NCBI RefSeq assembly: GCF_000024125.1
Contig: NC_013222.1
Span: 2,869,501 to 2,933,500, forward strand
DNA length: 64,000 nt
Reading direction: 5' to 3'
Source of the DNA: Robiginitalea biformata HTCC2501
GTDB taxonomy: Bacteria; Bacteroidota; Bacteroidia; Flavobacteriales; Flavobacteriaceae
The notes under the pieces were generated by a model, which was not told the DNA's origin, searched no databases, and worked only from the letters and a program-made list of their open reading frames with translations. Positions within the stretch are counted from its first letter, which is position 1; the number at the start of each line of letters is the position of its first letter. The position numbers and the translations under genes were made by a program. Positions 45,553-54,780 of this stretch are shown here, piece by piece.

Positions 45553-46885
45553 ACTTTTCGAGTCTGCGATACAGGGCGGTGCGGGTAAGTCCCAGCTCCC
45601 GGGCCGATTTGGAAATATTTCCGTTATTCTTCTCGATTACGCTGAGTATCGTTTGCTTCTCCAGGGCTTCCAGGTTGGTGGTTTTCGGGACATCCCGGGC
45701 CCCGCCCTCTTTTTCCATGGCTGAAAAAACCAGGTCCTCCGCCCGCAATTCGTCTCCCTCGGCCATAATCACGGCACGCTCCAGAGCGTACTGCAATTCC
45801 CGGACATTTCCCGGGAAGGTATGGGCGTCCAGCTTTCGAAGGAATTCGGGTTCGAAGCGAAACGGTCCTTTACCGTATTTCTCGGCATACGCGTCCGCAA
45901 AATGGCGGGCGAGCAACCGGCGGTCTCCCCCGCGTTCCCGCAGGGGAGGGATCAGGATATCCACCGTGTTGATCCGGTAGATCAGGTCGCGGCGGAAGGT
46001 GGCTTCATCCGCCAGTTCCTCCAGGCCCTTGTTGGTGGCGCATACCAGGCGGATATCGACGGGAATCGGTTCGTTGCTTCCCAAAGGAGTTACCTGCCGG
46101 TTCTGCAGGACCGTCAGCAGGCGGGCTTGTTGCCGCAGGCTGATATTCCCGATTTCGTCCAGGAACAGCGTCCCACCCTGGGCGGCCTCAAATCGACCCG
46201 GGCGATCTTCCCGCGCATCGGTAAAGGCGCCTTTCCGATACCCGAAGAGCTCGCTTTCGAACAGGGAATCGGTCAGGGCCCCTACATCCACCTTGACAAA
46301 CGGCCCTTTCCGGCGCATTGAATTTTCGTGAATGGCCCGGGCCACCAGGTCTTTTCCGGTTCCGTTTTCCCCCAGGATCAGAATATTTGCATCGGTGGGC
46401 GCTACCTTCCCCACTTTCGTAAACACATCCTCCATCGGGGCGCTCTGCCCCACAATCTGTGTATTGCCCCCTGCCCTGGGCGGCTTCGCCTTCCTCCCCT
46501 TCTTGCCCGCTGCCTCCCGTACGGCCTCCAGCAGTTTCTCGTTCTGCCAGGGTTTGACCAGGAAATCCGAGGCCCCTTTTTTCAAAGACCGGATGGCCAG
46601 GTCGATATCCCCATAGGCCGTAATGAGGATTACCGAGGCCCCGGGGTCCTTTTCCCGCACCTTCCCGAGCCAGTAAAGCCCTTCGTTCCCCGTATGGACC
46701 AGGCCGTTAAAATTCATATCCAGGATCACGACATCGAAGGATTGGCCGGACATCAGGTGGTCTATCTGGTTTGGGTTCCGGGCGGTTACCACCCGGGCCA
46801 CCTTCGATTTCAGCAACAACCGGAGCGCAATCAGGACGTCTTCATCGTCGTCGATGACCAGAATATGTGCGTTCTTGAGCGACAT
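45542..46885 (-). CDS. sigma-54-dependent response regulator (NtrC family)
   Basis: 447 residues. The receiver domain has IDDDED (11-16) and phosphoacceptor Asp56. The AAA+ domain has Walker A GENGTGKD (172-179) and GAFTDA (219-224), the loop that touches sigma-54. A Fis-type helix-turn-helix (SKSARELGLTRTALYRRLEK) ends the protein. When phosphorylated by the adjacent kinase it should activate a sigma-54 promoter; the divergent exporter operon is the obvious candidate, with a near-sigma-54 element at 47048-47062 and dyads at 46952-46995. Confidence 0.95.
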   Translation of the reverse strand: MSLKNAHILVIDDDEDVLIALRLLLKSKVARVVTARNPNQIDHLMSGQSFDVVILDMNFNGLVHTGNEGLYWLGKVREKDPGASVILITAYGDIDLAIRSLKKGASDFLVKPWQNEKLLEAVREAAGKKGRKAKPPRAGGNTQIVGQSAPMEDVFTKVGKVAPTDANILILGENGTGKDLVARAIHENSMRRKGPFVKVDVGALTDSLFESELFGYRKGAFTDAREDRPGRFEAAQGGTLFLDEIGNISLRQQARLLTVLQNRQVTPLGSNEPIPVDIRLVCATNKGLEELADEATFRRDLIYRINTVDILIPPLRERGGDRRLLARHFADAYAEKYGKGPFRFEPEFLRKLDAHTFPGNVRELQYALERAVIMAEGDELRAEDLVFSAMEKEGGARDVPKTTNLEALEKQTILSVIEKNNGNISKSARELGLTRTALYRRLEKYDL

Positions 46886-46951
46886 ACTACAATATTACAA
46901 TTTTCAATTGCTCAGCCTGTGGCAGGGGCCGCTAAATTTCGGGTAGCGCAC

Positions 46952-46995
46952 CCGGTGTTACGGCACCGGACACCCGGTGTATCAAAACCGGACAC
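46952..46995. promoter_or_regulatory. dyad cluster, candidate activator binding sites
   Basis: Overlapping inverted repeats: CCGGTG-N6-CACCGG (46952-46969), ACACC-C-GGTGT (46970-46980) and CCGGT-N8-ACCGG (46974-46991). CCCGGTGT occurs at 46951 and 46973, CCGGACAC at 46967 and 46988, a spacing of about two helical turns. They lie about 55-100 bases upstream of the putative sigma-54 element, in the divergent regulator-exporter intergenic region. Confidence 0.6.
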
Positions 46996-47047
46996 TCCAC
47001 CCGCGCACAATCTAAACATCCACTTGATTTATAGCGCCTTATGGATT

Positions 47048-47062
47048 TGGCATGCTTTTGCA
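47048..47062 (+). promoter_or_regulatory. near-match to a sigma-54 (-24/-12) promoter
   Basis: TGGCATGCTTTTGCA resembles TGGCACG-N4-TTGCA, but the GG-to-GC distance is 11 bases rather than 12. It is 30 bases before the adaptor ATG. With a sigma-54 activator encoded next door the resemblance is suggestive, but the one-base shortening is a real objection. Confidence 0.4.
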
Positions 47063-47092
47063 CATGAAATTCATAGAATAGCTAAAACCACT

Positions 47093-48346
47093 ATGGACAT
47101 CCCAATTGAAAAGAAACGATTCGACTCCCGGAAAATCGCCTATATCGCCGGTGGCATTCTGCTGATCGCCCTGATTACCTACGTGGTTATCGCCACCAGC
47201 GGCGGCGCCAAGCTCAACGTGCAGACCGAACGGATTTCCATCAGTACGGTCCAGCGCGGCGCCTTTCAGGAAAACATCCCGGTGAACGGGGTGGTCCTGC
47301 CCATCACGACCATCTACCTGGACGCATTGGAAGGCGGCCGGGTGGAAGAGAAATTCGTGGAAGACGGGGCGATGATGCAGCAGGGCGAGCCCATCCTTCG
47401 GCTCTCGAACACCGACCTGGAACTCAGCCTGGTCAACCAGGAAACCCAGGTATATAACCTGCTCACCCAAATGCAGATTTCACAAAACGCCGCCAGGCAG
47501 AATACCATCAACAGGCTCAACCAGTATACCGATGTGGAAAACAGCCTGATTGAGGCGCGCCGGCTTTACGAGCTCAATAAGAGGCTGTATGAAAAAGACG
47601 CCATCGGACGGCAGGAGCTCATCATCGCCGAAAACGATTACAAATACCAGAAGGAGCGGATGGAACTGGCGGAGGAAATCCTCCGGCAGGATTCCCTTTC
47701 CGTCAGCCAGGAGGAACGGCAAATAGCCAATTCCTATGCGCGCACCCAAAACGCCCTGGAGCTCATGCGGCGCAAGGTGGCAGACCTGGTGGTCCGGGCC
47801 CCTATTGACGGGCAGCTGACCTCCCTGGATGCGGAAATCGGGCAATCCAAGGTCAAAGGGGAGCGCCTCGGACAAATCGACGTATTGAGCGGGTTCAAGG
47901 TACGCGCGGATATCGACGAGCACTATATATCCCGGATCTACACGGGCCAACGCGGGAGTTTCTCATTTAACGGGGAGCGCCATGTGCTGGAAATCAAGAA
48001 GGTATACACCCAGGTAACCAACGGGCGCTTCCAGGTGGATATGGAGTTTGCCGGGGAGGCGCCGGAAGGGATCCGCCGCGGGCAGTCCCTGCAGATCCGC
48101 CTGGCACTTAGCGAGGAGAAGGAGGCCCTGTTGATTCCCAAAGGCGGGTTTTTCCAGAAAACCGGGGGCAACTGGATATTCAAGGTGAGCGAGGGGGGCG
48201 GGACCGCCTACCGCACGGATATCACCCTGGGATCCCAGAATACGGAATATTACGAAGTGCTGAGCGGGCTCCAGCCGGGCGACCGGGTGGTCACGAGCAG
48301 TTACGACAACTATGGCGACATCCAGGAACTGGTCCTCGAGGACTGA
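47093..48346 (+). CDS. HlyD/MacA-type membrane-fusion adaptor
   Basis: 417 residues from ATG 47093; an upstream opening to 46328 overlaps the opposite regulator gene and is rejected. One N-terminal membrane anchor (about 15-36), then a biotinyl-lipoyl-like half-motif, a long coiled-coil hairpin (about 115-220) and beta-barrel domains, ending with the YEVLSGLQPGDRVVTSSY membrane-proximal signature of RND/MacA adaptors. It links inner-membrane transporters to a TolC-like channel. It is the first gene of a six-gene operon. Confidence 0.9.
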   Translation: MDIPIEKKRFDSRKIAYIAGGILLIALITYVVIATSGGAKLNVQTERISISTVQRGAFQENIPVNGVVLPITTIYLDALEGGRVEEKFVEDGAMMQQGEPILRLSNTDLELSLVNQETQVYNLLTQMQISQNAARQNTINRLNQYTDVENSLIEARRLYELNKRLYEKDAIGRQELIIAENDYKYQKERMELAEEILRQDSLSVSQEERQIANSYARTQNALELMRRKVADLVVRAPIDGQLTSLDAEIGQSKVKGERLGQIDVLSGFKVRADIDEHYISRIYTGQRGSFSFNGERHVLEIKKVYTQVTNGRFQVDMEFAGEAPEGIRRGQSLQIRLALSEEKEALLIPKGGFFQKTGGNWIFKVSEGGGTAYRTDITLGSQNTEYYEVLSGLQPGDRVVTSSYDNYGDIQELVLED

Positions 48347-48393
48347 GACGGGCGAGCTGAAATACGATTAGAACGAAATAATATACTACCACC

Positions 48394-49077
48394 ATGATCA
48401 AAGTTGAAGAATTAGAGAAATTTTACAGTACCGAGGAGGTACGGACCATCGCCCTGAACAGACTGTCGTTTGAGGTGAAGGAAGGCGAATTCGTAGCCGT
48501 CATGGGCCCCTCGGGCTGTGGCAAGTCTACCCTGCTGAACATCCTGGGCCTGCTGGACGACCCGGACGGGGGGAGCTTCCAGTTCAACGGGATTGAGGTA
48601 TCCGGGTTTAACGAACGCAAACGGGCCAACCTGCGCAAACACAATATCGGCTTCGTCTTCCAGAGTTTTAACCTGATCGACGAACTTACCGTCTTTGAAA
48701 ACGTGGAACTGCCGCTGATCTATACGGGAGTGAAGGCCGCCGACCGGAAAGCGCGCGTGGAACAGGTGCTGGAAAAGATGCAGATCATGCATCGTCGGCG
48801 CCATTTCCCCCAGCAGCTCTCAGGCGGGCAGCAGCAGCGCGTGGCCGTGGCCCGGGCCGTGGTGAACAACCCGAAGCTCATCCTTGCGGATGAGCCCACC
48901 GGGAACCTGGACAGTTCCAACGGGAACGAGGTGATGGACCTGCTCACGGAGCTCAACGAGCAAGGCACCACCATTATCATGGTCACCCACAGCGAGCACG
49001 ACGCCAAGTACAGCCACCGGATTATCCGGATGCTGGACGGGCAGAAGGTGACCGAAAATGTACTGGCAACCTATTGA
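48394..49077 (+). CDS. ABC transporter ATPase, MacB/LolD type (first)
   Basis: 227 residues, ATPase domain only. Walker [10 protein letters not shown] (38-46), signature LSGGQQQRV (142-150), Walker B ILADEP with Glu167, canonical D-loop GNLDS (Asp173), and H-loop VTHSEHD. The [15 protein letters not shown] segment is typical of the LolD/MacB group. It powers one or both permeases encoded next, from the cytoplasmic side. Confidence 0.95.
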   Translation: MIKVEELEKFYSTEEVRTIALNRLSFEVKEGEFVAVMGPSGCGKSTLLNILGLLDDPDGGSFQFNGIEVSGFNERKRANLRKHNIGFVFQSFNLIDELTVFENVELPLIYTGVKAADRKARVEQVLEKMQIMHRRRHFPQQLSGGQQQRVAVARAVVNNPKLILADEPTGNLDSSNGNEVMDLLTELNEQGTTIIMVTHSEHDAKYSHRIIRMLDGQKVTENVLATY

Positions 49078-49195
49078 TCCAACCGGGTCGGGAAGGCCAG
49101 CTTACCCAGCGGGCAGCTACCGGTAAAAAAGCAATTCTCGGAGTTTATTCATCAAGACCTTCCAAGTTGGGAGGCACCATCAAAAAACGACATGT

Positions 49196-51598
49196 ATGTT
49201 GCGTAACTATTTCAAAATCGCCTGGCGGAATCTCTGGAAGAACAAGGTGTATTCCGGGATCAACATTATTGGGTTAGCTGCCGGCATGGCCGTCACCCTG
49301 CTGATCGGGTTGTGGGTTACGGACGAACTGGATTACAATTCGCATTTCCCGAACCGGGACCGGATTGCGCAGTTCTACCAGACCCAGACCTTCAACGGGA
49401 AGCAGGGAACCGGCTCTGCCATCCCCCGGCCGCTGGAATTTGCCATCCGGGAAAGTTACAACCAGTACTTTGAGCATATCGTCATGTCCTCCTGGCAAAT
49501 CCCGTATTACCTGGAGGTAGGCGACAAGAAAATCAGCCGGGAGGGCAATGCTATGCAGGAAGGGGCCGTGGACATGCTCTCCCTGGAAATTCTGCAAGGT
49601 GATCCGGCCGGGCTGAAGGAACCGAGCTCCATTATGCTTTCCGAGTCCGCGGCTACGGCATTGTTCGGGGACCAGGATCCTGTGGGCCAAATCCTGCGCC
49701 TGAACAGCGAACACGACATGCAGGTGACCGCGGTGTACCGGGATATCCCGAACAACACCAACTTCGGCGACATGGACTACCTGATCCCCTGGAAATTCTA
49801 TGCAGAAAGCCAGGCATGGATCCGCAATGCCATGGATTCCTGGGGCAATAACTCCTTCCAGCTCTTTGTGCAATTGAAAGAGGGGATCGACATGGCCGAC
49901 GCTTCAGAAGGCATCCGCAATGCAAAATACGACCGGGTAACCGACGAGGGACGCACCTTCAATCCGCAACTCATGCTGCTGCCCATGACCGATTGGTACT
50001 TGCGCGGACAGTTCGAGAACGGGGTGCAGAGCGGCGGACGCATCGAATACGTCTGGCTCTTTGCCTGGATCGGCCTATTTGTACTGATCCTGGCCTGTAT
50101 CAATTTCATGAACCTCAGCACGGCCCGTTCCGAAAAACGGGCAAGGGAGGTAGGCATCCGCAAATCCATCGGTTCCTCCCGCGGGCAGATCATCCGGCAA
50201 TTCCTGGGGGAATCCCTGCTGACCTCGGCCATCGCTTTTGTGCTGGCCGTGGCGATCGTGCTGATCTCCCTGGGCGGATTTAACCAGCTCACCGCCAAGG
50301 AAATCAGTTTTCCCTGGGGGAATAGCCTGTTCTGGACATCCTCCCTGGCCTTCATTATCCTGACTGCCCTATTGGCCGGAAGTTATCCGGCACTCTACCT
50401 GTCATCCTTCCAACCGGTTAAAGTCCTCAAGGGGACCTTCCGCGCCGGTCGCTTTTCCGCCCTGCCGCGAAAAATCCTGGTCGTTACCCAGTTTACCATT
50501 TCGGTGGCCCTGATTATCGGTACCCTGGTAATCATGAAGCAAATACACCATGCCAAGAACCGCCCCATGGGCTACAATACCAGCGGGCTCATCCAGATTC
50601 CTGTGATGAGCCAGGACTTCTCCGGAAAATACGACCTGATGCGGAACGAATTCAAAACCTCGGGTGCCGTGGTGGAAATGTCTGCATCCAGCAGCCCGAC
50701 CACTTCGGTGTGGTCCAACCGATCCGGGTTTACCTGGGAAGGCAAGGACCCCGGTTTCCAGGAAGATTTTGCCTGGGTAGCCATTACGCCAGAGTACGCT
50801 TCCAGCATGGGACTGAAAATAACCCGGGGACGGGACCTGTCCAGGGATTTCGCCACGGATTCCCTGGGGGTACTCCTCAACGAGACGGCCGTGGAATATA
50901 TGGGGGTACAGGATCCCATCGGCATGCTCATCCGGGACGACGATGACGAAGACCCGGACCCGCCCCTGACCGTGGTCGGCGTAGTAGAAGACATGATCAT
51001 GCAATCCCCCTACGAACCGGTGAAGCAGACGATGTTCGTATTTGACCGATACGAAAACATCAGCTATTACAACCTGAGGTTAAACCCCGAGCGAAGCGTT
51101 ACGGAAAACCTGGCCACCGTGGAGGCGGTATTCAAACGCCAGTTCCCGAACCTGCCCTTCCAGTACGACTTCGTGGATGAGCGGTATGCACAGAAATTTG
51201 CTTCCGAGGAACGCGTTGCCGACCTGGCCCTGGTATTCACCATCCTGGCCATCCTGATCAGCTGCCTGGGCCTCTTTGGGTTGACCGCCTTTGTCGCAGA
51301 GCGGCGCACCAAGGAAATCGGGGTGCGGAAGGTCCTCGGAGCCCGTGTTAGCAATATCTGGATGCTGCTCTCCAAGGACTTCCTGCAACTCGTACTGATC
51401 GCCTGCCTGGTGGCTTTCCCAATTGCCTGGTGGATGATGGACGGCTGGATTCAGAAGTTCACCTACCGGACGACCATCACCTGGTTCATCTTTGCAGCCG
51501 CCGGCCTGGGGGCCCTGACCATCACCGTAATCACCGTGAGTTTCCAGGCGGTCCGGGCGGCCACGCAAAACCCGGTCAAAAGCCTTCGCACCGAATAA
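49196..51598 (+). CDS. MacB/FtsX-type ABC permease (first of tandem pair)
   Basis: 800 residues, the long flavobacterial form. About eight hydrophobic helices: one near residues 20-42, three with the first FtsX motif (about 280-410, ending YPALYLSSFQPVKVLKG), one near 425-445, then three near 675-790. Two extracytoplasmic MacB-type core domains lie between. The FtsX coupling segments ARSEKRAREVGIRKSIGSSR and ERRTKEIGVRKVLGA are present. It does not encode its own ATPase. It is paralogous to the next gene and shares the C-terminal NPVKSLRTE. The 118-base gap upstream contains no clear signal. Confidence 0.92.
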   Translation: MLRNYFKIAWRNLWKNKVYSGINIIGLAAGMAVTLLIGLWVTDELDYNSHFPNRDRIAQFYQTQTFNGKQGTGSAIPRPLEFAIRESYNQYFEHIVMSSWQIPYYLEVGDKKISREGNAMQEGAVDMLSLEILQGDPAGLKEPSSIMLSESAATALFGDQDPVGQILRLNSEHDMQVTAVYRDIPNNTNFGDMDYLIPWKFYAESQAWIRNAMDSWGNNSFQLFVQLKEGIDMADASEGIRNAKYDRVTDEGRTFNPQLMLLPMTDWYLRGQFENGVQSGGRIEYVWLFAWIGLFVLILACINFMNLSTARSEKRAREVGIRKSIGSSRGQIIRQFLGESLLTSAIAFVLAVAIVLISLGGFNQLTAKEISFPWGNSLFWTSSLAFIILTALLAGSYPALYLSSFQPVKVLKGTFRAGRFSALPRKILVVTQFTISVALIIGTLVIMKQIHHAKNRPMGYNTSGLIQIPVMSQDFSGKYDLMRNEFKTSGAVVEMSASSSPTTSVWSNRSGFTWEGKDPGFQEDFAWVAITPEYASSMGLKITRGRDLSRDFATDSLGVLLNETAVEYMGVQDPIGMLIRDDDDEDPDPPLTVVGVVEDMIMQSPYEPVKQTMFVFDRYENISYYNLRLNPERSVTENLATVEAVFKRQFPNLPFQYDFVDERYAQKFASEERVADLALVFTILAILISCLGLFGLTAFVAERRTKEIGVRKVLGARVSNIWMLLSKDFLQLVLIACLVAFPIAWWMMDGWIQKFTYRTTITWFIFAAAGLGALTITVITVSFQAVRAATQNPVKSLRTE

Positions 51599-51623
51599 AT
51601 CCTCATCAAGAAACCGAGCAGCC

Positions 51624-54056
51624 ATGATCCGCAACTATCTAAAAATCGCCTGGAGGAACCTGAAAAAAAACCAGGTGTTTTCCTTTATCAATATTTTCGG
51701 GTTGTCCCTGGGACTGGCCTGTTTTGTGCTGATCGCACTCTATGTCTCGGACGAACTGAGATACGATCGCCACCACGAATTTGCCGACCGCATTTACCGC
51801 GTGGATTCCGATATCCGGATGGGGGGCACGGACCTGAGCCTGTCCGTCACATCCGATCCGATGGGCGAAACCCTCAAAGCGGAATTTCCCCAGGTGTTGG
51901 AGTACGTTCGAATCTACAACAATACGGGGGCCAAGCTCATCCGCAGGGGTTCGGAGTTCATCCAGGAGGAACAGGTGGCCCATGCAGATTCAACGCTGTT
52001 TGATTTGTTTACCCTCCCGGTAATAGCCGGACAGGGGTCCCATGCCCTGAATGCGCCGAACACCGTGGTGATCTCCGAATCTGCCGCCAGTCGGTATTTC
52101 GGGAGTCCCCAGGCAGCCGTGGGCCAGGTGCTGGAAACCAATGACCCGGGCGATGGAAATTACCAGGTTACGGCCGTATTCGAGGATATTCCTGAACAAT
52201 CTCATTTCCATTTTGACTTTTTCTTTTCCATGCAGAACGTCTCCTACAATTGGGGGAATTACGGGAGCCACAATTTTCATACTTACCTGCTGCTGGCCGA
52301 AGGGGCCGACCCGGCAGACTTTCCGGAGAAATTTGAACAAATCATTGTGGAATACCTCTCCCCGCTTCTAAGGGACTTTATGGATACGGACCTGGAATCT
52401 TTCCGCCAAAGCGGGAACCGGATTGAGTATTCCCTGATGCCGCTTACGGACATCCATCTGCAATCTGACCGGAGTTTCGAATTGGAGCCGAATGGCAACA
52501 TCCAGAACGTCTATATCTTTGGCTTGGCTGCCCTGTTTGTGCTGGTCATCGCCTGCGTAAATTTTATGAACCTCTCCACGGCGCGATCTGCAGGTCGGGC
52601 CCGGGAAGTCGGAATCCGCAAAACACTCGGCTCCCGCAAACCCGCCCTGGTGGGCCAGTTCCTCACGGAATCCACGCTGCTGGCCGCCCTCGCGCTGGCA
52701 CTGGCCCTGGGCCTCTGCGCCCTGGCAATGCCCTGGTTCAACGACCTGTCCGGTAAATCCCTGGTAATTTCCGACCTGTGGCGCCCCGGATACCTGCTTT
52801 TCTTGCTCCTTTTGCCATTTGTGGTGGGTATCCTGGCCGGGCTGTATCCTGCATTTTTCCTGGCGGCTTTCAACCCGGTGCGCGTATTAAAAGGCGGTGG
52901 GGCAACCGGAAACGCAGAATCCCGGTTCCGGAATGCCCTGGTAGTCTTCCAGTTTGCGGTTTCCATCATCCTGATAATCGGAACATTGGTAATCTATAAC
53001 CAGCTGGAATTTATCCGAAATATGCGAATCGGCTTTGACAAAGAACAGGTGGTGGTCGTGGAAACGGACGGGATTCCCGGATCCAGCCGGGAGACTTTCA
53101 AAAACGAGGCGGCTGAACTCGCCGGGGTGCATGCTGCCACTTTCGGGGGATACCTGCCTGTGGCCAATTCTTCCCGGGGGGACACCACCTTCTCCATGGA
53201 TCCGGTGATGACGGAGGACAACGTTTTCAATATGCAGATTTGGCGGTCGGATTTTGACTACATCCCCACCCTGGGGATGGAGCTGCTCCAGGGCCGGAAT
53301 TTCTCGCGTGAATTCGGGACGGATTCCACGGCGCTGATCATCAACGAGCGGGCAGCTAAAATCCTTGGTGTGGATAACCCGGTGGGGGAACAACTCTATA
53401 CACAATCCCCGGATATGTCGGAGCCTTTGATATTTACAATAATCGGCGTAGTCCGGGATTTCAATTTCGAATCGCTGCGGCAGAATGTCGGCCCCCTGGC
53501 TATCCGCCTTGGCAGGAACGATTGGGTAACTGCCTTCCGTGTCGATCCGCAGGGCCTGGAATCAACCCTGGCGCAAATCGAAGCGAGGTACCGGGAAGTG
53601 GCCCCCGGCATGCCGTTCACCTACACCTTCCTTGACGAATCTTTTGACCAGATGTACCGACAGGAGCAGCGAATGGGACAGGTAGCCCTGAGCTTTGCCG
53701 TACTGGCCATCCTGATTGCATGCCTGGGCCTGTTTGGGCTGGTCACTTACGTGGCGGAGCAGCGGACCCGGGAAATCGGTATCCGCAAAGTGCTGGGCGC
53801 ATCCCTCGGGAATATCCTGGGGTTGCTCTCCCGCGATTTCCTCAAACTCGTACTGATCGCATTTGTTATCGGCAGCCCGGTTGCCTGGTGGGCAATGCAT
53901 TCCTGGCTGGAAGACTTTGCGTATCGCGTCCCCATTGGGGCCTGGATCTTTCTCGCAACCGGCGGGGCGGCCCTGGGGATTGCCCTGCTCACCGTGGCAT
54001 TCAAAGCCGTCCGTGCGGCCCTGGCAAATCCCGTAAAAAGTTTGCGCACTGAATAA
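51624..54056 (+). CDS. MacB/FtsX-type ABC permease (second of tandem pair)
   Basis: 810 residues with the same helix layout as the preceding permease, including SAGRAREVGIRKTLGSRK and EQRTREIGIRKVLGAS coupling segments and the terminal NPVKSLRTE. The N-terminus (MIRNYLKIAWRNLKKNQVFSFINIFGLS) aligns almost residue by residue with the first permease. This indicates tandem duplication, and the products may form a heterodimer. It starts 25 bases after the previous stop. Confidence 0.92.
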   Translation: MIRNYLKIAWRNLKKNQVFSFINIFGLSLGLACFVLIALYVSDELRYDRHHEFADRIYRVDSDIRMGGTDLSLSVTSDPMGETLKAEFPQVLEYVRIYNNTGAKLIRRGSEFIQEEQVAHADSTLFDLFTLPVIAGQGSHALNAPNTVVISESAASRYFGSPQAAVGQVLETNDPGDGNYQVTAVFEDIPEQSHFHFDFFFSMQNVSYNWGNYGSHNFHTYLLLAEGADPADFPEKFEQIIVEYLSPLLRDFMDTDLESFRQSGNRIEYSLMPLTDIHLQSDRSFELEPNGNIQNVYIFGLAALFVLVIACVNFMNLSTARSAGRAREVGIRKTLGSRKPALVGQFLTESTLLAALALALALGLCALAMPWFNDLSGKSLVISDLWRPGYLLFLLLLPFVVGILAGLYPAFFLAAFNPVRVLKGGGATGNAESRFRNALVVFQFAVSIILIIGTLVIYNQLEFIRNMRIGFDKEQVVVVETDGIPGSSRETFKNEAAELAGVHAATFGGYLPVANSSRGDTTFSMDPVMTEDNVFNMQIWRSDFDYIPTLGMELLQGRNFSREFGTDSTALIINERAAKILGVDNPVGEQLYTQSPDMSEPLIFTIIGVVRDFNFESLRQNVGPLAIRLGRNDWVTAFRVDPQGLESTLAQIEARYREVAPGMPFTYTFLDESFDQMYRQEQRMGQVALSFAVLAILIACLGLFGLVTYVAEQRTREIGIRKVLGASLGNILGLLSRDFLKLVLIAFVIGSPVAWWAMHSWLEDFAYRVPIGAWIFLATGGAALGIALLTVAFKAVRAALANPVKSLRTE

Positions 54057-54102
54057 AAAATGCCCTGAAGCGAAGCGTCAGGCCCTAAGTATACACTCCA
54101 AC

Positions 54103-54780
54103 ATGTTGCTACAACTCGAAAATATCTATAAGTGGGTCCAGCAGGCGGGAAACCGGATCTACTTGCTCAAACACCTGAACCTGGAAGTAGCTGAAGGGGA
54201 ATTCCTTTCGGTTATGGGGCCATCCGGCTCGGGGAAATCCACCCTGCTCAATGTCATCGGGTTGCTCGACAATTTCGATGAGGGTGCCTATTACTTCCAG
54301 GGCCAGGCAGTACACGAGATGCGGGACAAGCAGCGGGCCCGCTTGCAGAAGGACCACATAAGTTTTGTCTTCCAGGCCTACCACCTGATCGACGAGCTGA
54401 CGGTTTACGAGAACATCGAGACCCCGCTTCTGTATCAAAAGGTACCGTCCCCTGAGCGGAAAGCGCTGGTTGGCGACATCCTCGACCGCTTCAACATAGT
54501 GGGTAAAAAAGACCTGTTCCCCAGCCAGCTCAGCGGGGGCCAGCAGCAGCTCGTCGGTGTGGCCAGGGCCCTGATCTCAAAACCGAAACTGTTGCTCGCG
54601 GACGAACCGACCGGCAACCTGAATTCCCGCCAGAGCAAGGAAATCATGGACCTGTTCCGGGAACTCAACCAGGACGGTACCACCATCCTCCAGGCCACCC
54701 ATTCCGAATTCAACGCCTCCTACGGCAGCCGCATCCTGCACCTGCTCGATGGAAGCTGGACCGATAATCCCGAATTATGA
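54103..54780 (+). CDS. ABC transporter ATPase, MacB/LolD type (second, divergent D-loop)
   Basis: 225 residues. Walker A GPSGSGKST (39-47), signature LSGGQQQ (143-149), Walker B LLLADEP and H-loop ATHSE are intact. Two departures from the first ATPase: Leu150 replaces the arginine after the signature, and the D-loop reads GNLNS, with Asn174 in place of Asp. D-loop Asp contacts the opposite subunit, so this may be an asymmetric partner of the first ATPase. The gene ends overlapping the TolC-like start by four bases. Confidence 0.92.
   Translation: MLLQLENIYKWVQQAGNRIYLLKHLNLEVAEGEFLSVMGPSGSGKSTLLNVIGLLDNFDEGAYYFQGQAVHEMRDKQRARLQKDHISFVFQAYHLIDELTVYENIETPLLYQKVPSPERKALVGDILDRFNIVGKKDLFPSQLSGGQQQLVGVARALISKPKLLLADEPTGNLNSRQSKEIMDLFRELNQDGTTILQATHSEFNASYGSRILHLLDGSWTDNPEL

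Noticed and set aside
46328..47092. Upstream extension of the adaptor reading frame
   Set aside because: It overlaps the opposite response-regulator gene and lacks adaptor features; the membrane anchor starts after ATG 47093.
54061..54088. CCTGA...TCAGG hairpin between the second permease and second ATPase genes
   Set aside because: Only a five-base outer stem and no T-run; unlikely to be a terminator inside an operon.
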